NCBI RefSeq assembly: GCF_900102335.1
Contig: NZ_FNBM01000006.1
Location: forward strand, 124,001-188,000
DNA length: 64,000 nucleotides
Source: Phytopseudomonas seleniipraecipitans
Lineage (GTDB): Bacteria; Pseudomonadota; Gammaproteobacteria; Pseudomonadales; Pseudomonadaceae
Reading direction: 5' to 3'
Shown one piece after another: positions 45,938 through 53,375 of the stretch. Under the pieces are notes generated by a model. The model saw only the letters and a list, made by a program, of their open reading frames with translations. It had not been told where the DNA came from and did not search any database. Positions within the stretch are counted from its first letter, which is position 1. Each line of letters begins with the position of its first letter. Both the position numbers and the translations under genes were made by a program.

Positions 45938-46963
45938 TCAGGTGACGGGGATCTTCTCCAAAAAACGCATCAGCAGGCTTTCCTCGGCCCGTAGGCCCTT
46001 GCGCGCCGATGCCAGCCGCAAGTCGGCAAGCTCGCCCGCATGGAAGGCGTCTATCAGTGCCGGGTGGATATAGCACTTGCGGCATACCGCTGGGGTGTTA
46101 CGCAACTCTTCGGCGACCTGCTTGACCATTGCCACCACCTGTTTTTTAGCTGAACTCTCTGGCTGCCACTCAAGCTCTCGCAACAGCGTCAGTGCCAAAG
46201 CGCTGCCCGCCCAGGTGCGGTAATCCTTGGCGGTGAAGTCGGCGCCTGTCAGCTCGCGCAGGTAGTTGTTGACGTCACTGGAGGTGACCGTGTGGCGTTC
46301 GCCGTTGGCATCTAGGTACTGAAACAGGTGCTGGCCCGGCAGCTCCAGACAGCGGCGAATGATCCGCGCCAGACGGCGATCACTGACCTCTACCTCATGT
46401 TCAATGCCGCTCTTGCCACGAAAGTGGAAGCGGATGGCGCTGCCCTGCACCTCGACATGGCGGTTCCTCAATGTGGTGAGGCCATAAGAGCGGTTCTCCT
46501 TGGCATAACGCACGTTGCCGATACGGATCAACGTGTTGTCGAGCAGAGTGATGACCGTGGCCATGACCTTTTCGCGACCGTGCTCAGGCAGCAAGAGATG
46601 TTGTTCGACGGTCTGCCGCAGTTTCGGCAGAGCTTTGCCGAACAGCAGCAGATTGGCGTACTTGTCGGTATCGCGCACTTCACGCCAGCGGGGGTGATAT
46701 CGGTACTGCTTGCGGCCGCGCGCATCACGGCCAGTCGCCTGCAGATGTCCCTTTGGGTCCGGGCAGATCCATACATCGACGTAGGCGGGCGGGATAGCCA
46801 ACGCATTGATGCGGGCGATCTCATTGGTATCGCGAATGCGCTCGCCGCTAGGCTCGAAATAGCAGAATTTGCCTCGCAGCTTGCGTCGGGTGATACCGGG
46901 GATGCGGTCATCGACGTAGTGCAGGTCGTTGGGCAATTCGGGGATCGCAACCATGCTGGTCAT
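45938..46963 (-). CDS. DNA topoisomerase IB (poxvirus-like)
   Basis: 341 residues. Type IB topoisomerase that relaxes supercoils through a 3'-phosphotyrosyl intermediate. Catalytic Tyr near residue 298 in CRKCYIHP; the other conserved segments GREKVMATVITLLD, RIGNVRYAKENRSYGLTTLRNRH, FRGKSGIEH and KDYRTWAGSALAL are present. ATG at 46963 with GGAGG upstream. The long open frame reaching 47194 has no family match. Function in bacteria is not well defined. Same strand as the regulator gene, 95-nt gap. Confidence 0.9.
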   Translation of the reverse strand: MTSMVAIPELPNDLHYVDDRIPGITRRKLRGKFCYFEPSGERIRDTNEIARINALAIPPAYVDVWICPDPKGHLQATGRDARGRKQYRYHPRWREVRDTDKYANLLLFGKALPKLRQTVEQHLLLPEHGREKVMATVITLLDNTLIRIGNVRYAKENRSYGLTTLRNRHVEVQGSAIRFHFRGKSGIEHEVEVSDRRLARIIRRCLELPGQHLFQYLDANGERHTVTSSDVNNYLRELTGADFTAKDYRTWAGSALALTLLRELEWQPESSAKKQVVAMVKQVAEELRNTPAVCRKCYIHPALIDAFHAGELADLRLASARKGLRAEESLLMRFLEKIPVT

Positions 46964-47251
46964 CGGCGCACCTCCAGGCAGGACTGAAGGGCGTCTGTCA
47001 AACCGTGGCCGATAAACTGGAGCGCCCAGCGCTCCGCCTTGGCAAGCGTTACTACTACGATGTTGTACATGCCGGTCAACCCATTGCAACGGATACAAAC
47101 TTAGCCCGCCAAACGAGGCGGGAAGTTCAGTGTTTCCGTCTATGCAGGGCGCCCGGGAGGCGAGGGTAATAGCAATGTGTAACTTTAAAGACAAGTTGCC
47201 GCACCCAGGTGCGGCAACTTAAAAGACAGGTAAAAGCGAACGGCTAACGCG
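46964..47251. other. Intergenic region holding a perfect 12-bp hairpin
   Basis: 288 nt between the topoisomerase start and the small hypothetical's stop. Apart from the stem at 47193-47220 I see no gene. A ribosome site for the topoisomerase lies at its left end. Confidence 0.5.
47193..47220 (-). terminator. Terminator-like hairpin after the 89-residue hypothetical gene
   Basis: A perfect 12-bp stem, AAGTTGCCGCAC / GTGCGGCAACTT, with a 4-nt loop. It is 32 nt past the stop on the minus strand and followed by GTCTTTAAAG, a broken U-run. Confidence 0.7.
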
Positions 47252-47521
47252 TTATTCCGGCATGCTCCACGGCGCGAGGTCGAAGCCCTTGCTGCTCAGT
47301 TCGTCGCGGGATTTCTTCAGTGCCTTGGCCAGTTCTTGCGGGTCGCTGTAAATGCTGCTGGTGAGTTGCGTGCGATCGATCAGGCGAGTGCTGGTGCGGT
47401 CTACGACCGTCAGGCTCACCACGCCGGTACCGTCCTGAGGAGCCCAGGCGACACAGTGGAAAGGTTGAAAGGCACGATCGGCAATCAGCAGTGCATCATT
47501 GAAACGCAGCGAAGCGTTCAT
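47252..47521 (-). CDS. Conserved hypothetical, 89 residues
   Basis: Starts MNASLRFNDALLIADRAFQPF and carries FHCVAWAPQDGTGVVSLTVVDR; no recognised domain, probably a small cytoplasmic alpha/beta protein. ATG at 47521 with GGAG upstream. The frame open to 47548 adds nine residues beyond that Shine-Dalgarno. Its upstream region is the AT-rich patch at 47620-47690. Followed by the perfect hairpin terminator, so it is likely monocistronic. Confidence 0.75.
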   Translation of the reverse strand: MNASLRFNDALLIADRAFQPFHCVAWAPQDGTGVVSLTVVDRTSTRLIDRTQLTSSIYSDPQELAKALKKSRDELSSKGFDLAPWSMPE

Positions 47522-47891
47522 GGGGTCGGTTCTCCGAGGTTTTCCCAATGATTCATAGTGTCAGCGAAGCGTATAAACGCTGACGGTCATAACTGTTGAT
47601 GGTTCGTTGAGCCCTGCAAGTCACATCCGAATCAATTAATTTTTAAAAAAATTGAAAATTAAATTGTGAAGTTGACGGGCATCAAAGTTTTCAAAGGTTA
47701 CGCCACCTAAAAGCTGTTGCAGTCGTCAGACCAACCTTTAAAAGACACCAACACTCAATAGGAAAATAACGTCGCGCGTCGGTTCCATTCGGTTCACTAT
47801 TTTTATTTGCAGACAATCGTTTAAGTCGGTTACCTGGGCGCGCGCCAACTTTTCGGCATCTTCACCCCCGGGTTTGTAGCGAGGTCTTGCG
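47522..47891. other. AT-rich intergenic region, no gene
   Basis: 370 nt. Around 47630-47670 the sequence is almost all A/T and roughly palindromic (AATTAATTTT ... AAAATTAAATT), very unlike the rest of the window. It probably holds the promoter of the 89-residue gene and possibly an H-NS/MvaT-type binding site. No terminator for the patatin gene was identified. Confidence 0.5.
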
Positions 47892-48971
47892 CTAGAGCGG
47901 CTGAAGCAGGTCGGCCAGACGGCCAGTTTCAACCAGCTCGAGGAAGTCATCACCGAGGCGCTGACTTTCTGCCATCGCCAGGCGCCAGTAACGCTCGCGA
48001 CCGGCGTCGTCGCCGATGAAGCGGCTGAAGTCCTTGCGATCCGGCAGCTTGCCATAGGGCAGGCGTGCGAGGTAATCGCGAGAAGGTGCCAGCAAGAGGA
48101 CATCCTGCAACCGCGTGGCGTCACCGCGGCGCCAGGGCATGCCTTTGTCGAACCAGCCAGGAATGATGCGATCGGTAAAGTGCGGATACAGCACGATATC
48201 GTCGCCGCTATAGGGCAGGTCCAGGTGATAGTCGAGCAAACCGCCGTCGCGGTAGGTACCGGGACCTGCGCCAGGTATGTCGCGAACGCCCTCCATGACG
48301 AAGGGAATCGAGCCGGAAGCCAGCAACGCATGGCGCAGGTTGCCCACATCCAACGGCAGACAGCGCGAGGGAAAGTCGGTGAGCGGATGCAGTGGCGGCG
48401 CCAGGCGAGCATCGTGCAGGATCACGCGTTCGAAGTGCCGCGACAGCCGCGCCCGGCCCAGCAAATTGTTGCCCACGACTGAGGAGAGCCCCAGCCCGAG
48501 CGCGCGCTTGCCATCTTCAGCGAGCCGGCCATGGCTTTTCACGACCACGATATTGAGGCGGTAATCAGCATTATCGAGCACTGCGGCGTCCTGCTGCTGC
48601 AACAACTCGTCGAGCATCTGCGCACAACGGCGCGACACTTCAACCATGCTCACGCCCTTGGCAAAGCGCATGCCGGTATACAGCTCGCCCAGGCGCCGCA
48701 ACGCCACGGCAGGCTCGGGCAGGCAGGCACTGGCGAAGCGCCACGAGCCAATCGAGGCGCCAATCAACGAACGCTCCCGTGGCGCGCTAGCCAGCCAGCC
48801 ACCGAACAATGCGATATCCAGCCCCTGAATGCCGAGCGCCTTGGGGCCGCCAGCCGCGCCGGGCAGGGTACCCACATCGGCAGGCTGCAAATTGCGCTCA
48901 CGTATACGCGTCAGGGCACGGTGACCAGCCTTTAGGGTGAGGGAGGAAAACTTGATCTGGATGGCGCTCAT
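47892..48971 (-). CDS. Patatin-like phospholipase
   Basis: 359 residues, cytoplasmic (no signal peptide). Nucleophile elbow GASIG (Ser in LIGASIGSW, about residue 74) and the catalytic-dyad Asp in YRDGGLLDY; the oxyanion region is LPGAAGGPKALG. It would hydrolyse acyl-ester bonds of phospholipids or other lipids. It is unlike the secreted ExoU toxin: no effector domain or secretion signal. ATG at 48971 with GGAG upstream. Divergent from the PepSY/two-component operon. Confidence 0.83.
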   Translation of the reverse strand: MSAIQIKFSSLTLKAGHRALTRIRERNLQPADVGTLPGAAGGPKALGIQGLDIALFGGWLASAPRERSLIGASIGSWRFASACLPEPAVALRRLGELYTGMRFAKGVSMVEVSRRCAQMLDELLQQQDAAVLDNADYRLNIVVVKSHGRLAEDGKRALGLGLSSVVGNNLLGRARLSRHFERVILHDARLAPPLHPLTDFPSRCLPLDVGNLRHALLASGSIPFVMEGVRDIPGAGPGTYRDGGLLDYHLDLPYSGDDIVLYPHFTDRIIPGWFDKGMPWRRGDATRLQDVLLLAPSRDYLARLPYGKLPDRKDFSRFIGDDAGRERYWRLAMAESQRLGDDFLELVETGRLADLLQPL

Positions 48972-49032
48972 ACCGGTCTCCGATTGCGAGCAGCCAGTAT
49001 AGGGCGCGGATGGGGGCGGGTCTGCGAGCTGA

Positions 49033-49048
49033 TTCAGTTTGAGTTAAG
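49033..49048 (+). promoter_or_regulatory. BqsR-box-like tandem repeat
   Basis: TTCAG-N6-TTAAG, one mismatch from the TTAAG-N6-TTAAG site reported for P. aeruginosa BqsR. It lies about 52 nt upstream of the first PepSY start. A CTTAA lies 8 nt further on, so an inverted TTAAG-N8-CTTAA also overlaps. Confidence 0.55.
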
Positions 49049-49099
49049 TCGCAACGCTTAATCTGAACACCGTAGCAACAGATCACCAAGGAGATCACC

Positions 49100-49408
49100 G
49101 TGAAGAACCTGACCGTACTGCTCGCCGCTGTAGCCCTGACTGCCACCGCTGGTGTCGCCCAAGCCCGCGACCTGGGCCCGGATGAGGCGCTGAAGCTGCG
49201 CGACGCCGGGACCATTCAGTCTTTCGAAAAACTCAATGAGGCTGCCCTTGCCGAGCATCCGGGCGGTAAACTGGAGGACACCGAACTCGAGGAAGAATAC
49301 GGCCGTTACCTGTATCAGGTAGAAGTCCGCGACGCCCAGAACCGTAAGTGGGATGTCGAACTGGATGCGACCGATGGCACCATCCTCAAGAACCACCAGG
49401 ATGATTGA
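49100..49408 (+). CDS. PepSY-domain periplasmic protein 1
   Basis: 102 residues, GTG start at 49100 with AAGGAG. Signal peptide (MKNLTVLLAAVALTATAGVAQA) and a single PepSY domain (ALAEHPGGKLEDTELEEEYGRYLYQVEVRD ... DVELDATDGTILK). PepSY proteins sit in the periplasm and are often paired with two-component systems. First gene of the operon, which has a BqsR-box-like sequence upstream. Confidence 0.87.
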   Translation: MKNLTVLLAAVALTATAGVAQARDLGPDEALKLRDAGTIQSFEKLNEAALAEHPGGKLEDTELEEEYGRYLYQVEVRDAQNRKWDVELDATDGTILKNHQDD

Positions 49409-49722
49409 TGAAAGGCAATCCGCTTTTACGCTTCATTTCCATCATGCTGCTGGCGACGCTGACTAGCGCCGCCAGTGCGCGTGACCTCGATCAGGACGAA
49501 GCGCGTGATTTGCGTTTGAGTGGCGTGATTCTGCCGCTCGACCAGTTAATGCGCGCCGCACTGGAGCGCTACCCCGGCGCGACCCTTCTGGAGGCCGAGC
49601 TGGAGGAAGAGGACGACGTCTTCGTGTATGAAGTGGAACTGCTGACCCGCGAGGGCGTGGTACGTGAGCTGGAACTGGACGCCCACGATGGGAATATCCT
49701 GAAGGATGAGGTAGACGACTGA
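49408..49722 (+). CDS. PepSY-domain periplasmic protein 2
   Basis: 104 residues, start overlaps the preceding stop (TGATG), AGGAT upstream. Signal peptide ([24 protein letters not shown]) and one PepSY domain similar in plan to the first ([28 protein letters not shown]), so the two are probably a diverged tandem duplication. Followed 1 nt later by the response-regulator start. Confidence 0.87.
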   Translation: MKGNPLLRFISIMLLATLTSAASARDLDQDEARDLRLSGVILPLDQLMRAALERYPGATLLEAELEEEDDVFVYEVELLTREGVVRELELDAHDGNILKDEVDD

Positions 49723-49723
49723 C

Positions 49724-50392
49724 ATGCGCCTGTTGCTGGTAGAAGACCACGTTCCCCTTGCCGATGAATTGATCGCCTCGCTGACCCGTCAGGGCTATGC
49801 CGTGGATTGGCTGGCCGACGGCCGCGATGCGGTTTATCAGGGTGCCAGTGAACCGTACGATCTGATCATTCTTGACCTTGGGCTACCTGGCAAACCGGGG
49901 CTCGAGGTGCTGCAGGAGTGGCGCAAAGGCGGTTTGGCCACCCCCGTTTTGGTGCTGACGGCGCGCGGCTCCTGGGCCGAGCGGATCGAAGGCCTGAAAG
50001 TTGGTGCTGATGACTACCTGACCAAACCCTTCCACCCCGAAGAGTTGCAGTTGCGCATTCAGGCATTGCTGCGCCGTGCGCGTGGCCTGGCCAATCAGCC
50101 GCAGCTTCAGGCGGCTGGCTTGCACCTGGATGAAGGCCGCCAATGCGTCAGCCGCGGTGAGCAGGAAATCGAACTGACGGCTGCCGAGTTTCGCCTGCTG
50201 CGTTACTTCATGCTGCATGCCGGGCAGATTCTCTCCAAGGGCCACTTGGCCGAGCACCTCTACGACGGTGAAACCGAGCGCGACTCCAACGTCATCGAGG
50301 TGCACGTCAATCACCTGCGTCGCAAGCTCGGCCGCGAGGTGATCGAGACTCGCCGCGGCCAGGGATACCGGTTCAGCGGTAGCGCCGCTTGA
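49724..50392 (+). CDS. bqsR: OmpR-family response regulator, BqsR/CarR-like
   Basis: 222 residues: receiver with phospho-acceptor Asp in [10 protein letters not shown] (near D51) and Lys in [10 protein letters not shown], then an OmpR/PhoB winged helix (about 130-220). In P. aeruginosa the homologous system BqsRS, also called CarRS, responds to Fe(II) or Ca2+ and regulates PepSY-containing genes. The gene order here (two PepSY, regulator, kinase, YuiF-like antiporter, malate receptor) matches PA2659-PA2652 from memory. Symbol given on that basis. Confidence 0.7.
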   Translation: MRLLLVEDHVPLADELIASLTRQGYAVDWLADGRDAVYQGASEPYDLIILDLGLPGKPGLEVLQEWRKGGLATPVLVLTARGSWAERIEGLKVGADDYLTKPFHPEELQLRIQALLRRARGLANQPQLQAAGLHLDEGRQCVSRGEQEIELTAAEFRLLRYFMLHAGQILSKGHLAEHLYDGETERDSNVIEVHVNHLRRKLGREVIETRRGQGYRFSGSAA

Positions 50393-51711
50393 GGTCGATC
50401 CAGCGGCGCCTCAGCCTGGGCCTGATCAGCGTCCTGCTGATCATCGGCCTGTTGCTCGCGCAAACCTGCCTGTGGCTGTTTGATAACAGCTTGCGCCGAT
50501 ATATACAGTCTGGCCTGGAAGAAGAGGCGCAATCGCTGCTGGTCGCCCTGGTACGCGGCCCCTCTGGCATTCAGCTGGATGAGTCGCGACTCAGCGCGGC
50601 ATTTCAGCGTCCCTATTCCGGTCTGTATTTCCGCATCGATTTTGCCGACAAGAGCTGGCGTTCGCGCTCGCTCTGGGACAGTGAATTGCAACTGACAGAC
50701 AAGGACGGCCTGCTGCCAGACCTGCAGGACGGCCCGCAAGAGCAGTTGCTGGTGACCTATCGGCGCGATTATCAACGGTTCGGCCAGCAGCTGACCATTT
50801 ATGTGGCCCGCGATTACACGCCAGTGCTGGAAAGCTTTCGTCGTGTGCAGCGCATCGGCCTGGGCCTGGGCCTGGGGAGCCTCGCGCTGATTCTTTTTCT
50901 GCAGCGCCTGGCGGTCAGCCGTGCATTGCGGCCGTTGGAACAGACCCGCGCGCAGATCGCCCAGCTTCAGCAAGGCCAGCGTTCGGAGCTCGATGAGCAG
51001 GTGCCGGAAGAGCTGGAGCCACTGGTCGAGCAGATCAATCATCTGCTGGCCCACACCGAAGAAACCCTCAAACGCTCGCGCAATGCCCTCGGCAATCTCG
51101 GGCACGCCCTGAAAACGCCGCTGGCGGTGCTGGTCAATCTGGCTTCGCGTGACGAGCTGCGCGCCCACCCCGAGCTGCGCGACAACCTGATCGAGCACCT
51201 GCAGCAGATCGAGCAGCGCATCGCCCGTGAACTCGGTCGCGCCCGGCTGGCCGGCGAGGCACTGCCTGGCGCGCATTTCGATTGCCAGGAAGAACTGCCT
51301 GGTTTGTTTGCCACTCTGGGCATGATCCACGATAACGGCCTGCAACTGAGCTGGCAGACCACACCGGCGCCACTGCGCCTGCCGAGGGATCGCGAAGACC
51401 TGCTGGAGCTGCTTGGCAACCTGCTCGACAACGCCTGTAAATGGGCAGACAGCCAGGTTCGCCTGGATATCCAGCGCACCGCTGATGCCTACGTATTGAA
51501 CCTTGATGACGACGGCCCCGGGGTCGACAGCGAACGTCGAGACGAGGTGCTCAGTCGCGGCATTCGCCTGGATGAACAGACCGCAGGCCATGGTCTGGGG
51601 CTCGGTATCGTGCGCGATATCGTAGATGCCTGGGGTGGCACGATCAGGTTGTGCGACAGCGACCTGGGCGGGCTGCAGGTGAGGATCGAACTGCCATTGC
51701 GATCGCGCTAG
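50389..51711 (+). CDS. bqsS: Sensor histidine kinase, BqsS/CarS-like
   Basis: 440 residues starting at a TTG that overlaps the regulator stop (TTGA). Two membrane segments (about 8-30 and 155-175) enclose a periplasmic sensor of about 120 residues; HAMP linker, then DHp with the phospho-His in [12 protein letters not shown], and HATPase_c with N-box LLDNACKWA and the G boxes DDGPGV and GLGLGIV. The RExxE metal motif reported for P. aeruginosa BqsS is not visible in this periplasmic domain, so the signal may differ. Confidence 0.72.
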   Translation: MRSIQRRLSLGLISVLLIIGLLLAQTCLWLFDNSLRRYIQSGLEEEAQSLLVALVRGPSGIQLDESRLSAAFQRPYSGLYFRIDFADKSWRSRSLWDSELQLTDKDGLLPDLQDGPQEQLLVTYRRDYQRFGQQLTIYVARDYTPVLESFRRVQRIGLGLGLGSLALILFLQRLAVSRALRPLEQTRAQIAQLQQGQRSELDEQVPEELEPLVEQINHLLAHTEETLKRSRNALGNLGHALKTPLAVLVNLASRDELRAHPELRDNLIEHLQQIEQRIARELGRARLAGEALPGAHFDCQEELPGLFATLGMIHDNGLQLSWQTTPAPLRLPRDREDLLELLGNLLDNACKWADSQVRLDIQRTADAYVLNLDDDGPGVDSERRDEVLSRGIRLDEQTAGHGLGLGIVRDIVDAWGGTIRLCDSDLGGLQVRIELPLRSR

Positions 51712-51880
51712 AACAGCCCGGAGCCGTCAACAACACGTCACGCTGCCTGCCGCCGCTCTCAGCGCAATGTCGCCACGCGCGCGTCTATTTTGACAGCCCA
51801 GCGCGCTTGCGGCAGAGTGCGACGCTTTTTGTGGACAGCCCATCCTTGGCGGTCACCTTTGGGGCGGCCTTTGATGACGC

Positions 51881-51907
51881 CTTGAAATGACCTCTGATGA
51901 TTTCAAG
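51881..51907. repeat. Inverted repeat upstream of the YuiF-like antiporter
   Basis: CTTGAAAT-N11-ATTTCAAG, a perfect 8-bp dyad 33-60 nt upstream of the ATG. The spacing suits a dimeric regulator site; no named regulator fits. Confidence 0.45.
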
Positions 51908-51939
51908 CGGCGTATCCACAGATCATCAAGGAGCTCTTC

Positions 51940-53259
51940 ATGAACGCAGTTATCGCCGCCGTCGGCATCATGCTGATACTCAGCCTTTGTCGAGTGCATG
52001 TGGTGGTGGCCCTGATTGCCGGTGCCATCGCTGGTGGCATGGTCGGCGGTCTGGGCATCGAAGCCTCACTGGCGGCGTTCAACAAAGGCCTGGGTGGTGG
52101 TGCCACCGTGGCGCTGTCGTATGCCTTGCTGGGCGCCTTCGCCGTGGCGATTGCCAAATCCGGGCTTGCTCACGCGTTGGCCGACAAGGCACTGGTCATG
52201 GTCGGTCGGCAGGGTGATAGCGGCGGTGGTGGCATGCTGAAATGGATGCTGATCGGCTTGCTGCTGACTGTTGCTATTTCGTCGCAGAACATTCTGCCGA
52301 TTCATATCGCTTTCATTCCGCTGCTGGTGCCACCGCTGCTTTATGTCATCACTCGCCTGCAGATCGATCGTCGACTGATCGCCTGCGTGCTCACTTTCGG
52401 TCTGGTTACGCCTTACATGTTTCTGCCGGTGGGCTTCGGCAATATCTTCCTCAATGAAATCCTGCTGGCCAACGTGGAACGTAGCGGTGTGGATGTAACC
52501 GGCGTGAACGTCAGCCACGCCATGTTGATTCCCGCCATGGGCATGCTCGCCGGTCTGTTGATGGCGCTGTACAGCTACCGCCGCAAGCGCAGCTATGACG
52601 TGTCGCGTGTCGAGCGGACCGAGCGCGTCGAGGTCACCTACAACCGTCGCAGCCTGATCGTGGCAGGCGTAGCCGTCGCGGTGGCGTTCGGTGCGCAGCT
52701 GTGGCTGGACTCGATGATTATCGGTGCGCTGCTGGGTTTCGTGGTGTTCTCCGCTTCCGGCATTGTGCGCTGGAAAGAAACCGACGATCTGTTCACCGAA
52801 GGCATGAAGATGATGGCGATGATCGGCTTCATCATGATCGCCGCTTCGGGCTTTGCCGAAGTCATGCGCGAAACAGGGGAAATTCAGGGCCTGGTGGATG
52901 CCAGCGCGGCCTGGATCGGCGACAGCAAAGGCATCGGCGTACTGGTCATGTTGCTGGTTGGTCTGCTGGTAACCGTGGGTATCGGCTCCTCGTTTTCCAC
53001 CGTGCCAATCATCGCGGCGATATTCGTACCGCTGTGTATCCAATTGGGCTTCAGCCCGCTGGCCACGGTGTGCATCGTTGGTACCGCCGGCGCCATCGGG
53101 GATGCGGGTTCGCCCGCTTCGGATTCGACACTGGGGCCGACCGCGGGGCTCAATGTAGATGGCCAGCACAACCATATCTGGGACACAGTGGTGCCGACAT
53201 TCCTGCATTACAACCTGCCGTTGATGGCGTTCGGCTGGGTCGGTGCGATGGTGCTTTAA
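51940..53259 (+). CDS. YuiF-type Na+/H+ antiporter family transporter
   Basis: 439 residues, about 11-12 membrane segments, Na+/H+ antiporter-family fold (NhaC/GntP-like). Landmarks: VHVVVALIAGAIAGGMVGG at the N-terminus, GTAGAIGDAGSPASDSTLGPTAGLN near the C-terminus. Some members are thought to carry amino acids such as histidine; the substrate here is unknown. Strong AAGGAG before the ATG. Corresponds to PA2653 from memory, upstream of the malate chemoreceptor. Confidence 0.85.
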   Translation: MNAVIAAVGIMLILSLCRVHVVVALIAGAIAGGMVGGLGIEASLAAFNKGLGGGATVALSYALLGAFAVAIAKSGLAHALADKALVMVGRQGDSGGGGMLKWMLIGLLLTVAISSQNILPIHIAFIPLLVPPLLYVITRLQIDRRLIACVLTFGLVTPYMFLPVGFGNIFLNEILLANVERSGVDVTGVNVSHAMLIPAMGMLAGLLMALYSYRRKRSYDVSRVERTERVEVTYNRRSLIVAGVAVAVAFGAQLWLDSMIIGALLGFVVFSASGIVRWKETDDLFTEGMKMMAMIGFIMIAASGFAEVMRETGEIQGLVDASAAWIGDSKGIGVLVMLLVGLLVTVGIGSSFSTVPIIAAIFVPLCIQLGFSPLATVCIVGTAGAIGDAGSPASDSTLGPTAGLNVDGQHNHIWDTVVPTFLHYNLPLMAFGWVGAMVL

Positions 53260-53296
53260 ATCTTTAAGGCAGCTTCCTGGCGGGCGATGGAGGGAC

Positions 53297-53323
53297 TAAG
53301 GTTTCCTCAGCGCCTGCCGATGG
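53297..53323 (+). promoter_or_regulatory. Sigma-28 (FliA) promoter of the chemoreceptor gene
   Basis: -35 TAAGGTTT (7 of 8 to TAAAGTTT), exact 11-nt spacer, -10 GCCGATGG (6 of 8 to GCCGATAA), 52 nt upstream of the start codon. Chemoreceptor genes in flagellated Pseudomonas are commonly FliA-dependent. Confidence 0.7.
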
Positions 53324-53375
53324 ATTGAGTAGATGCGCTATTGCGTCATTTTGCTCGGCCACTAGGAAAATAAAA

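Noticed and set aside
47738..48412. 224-codon minus-strand open frame inside the patatin gene
   Set aside because: It is another frame of the same DNA as the patatin-like gene and lacks its motifs.
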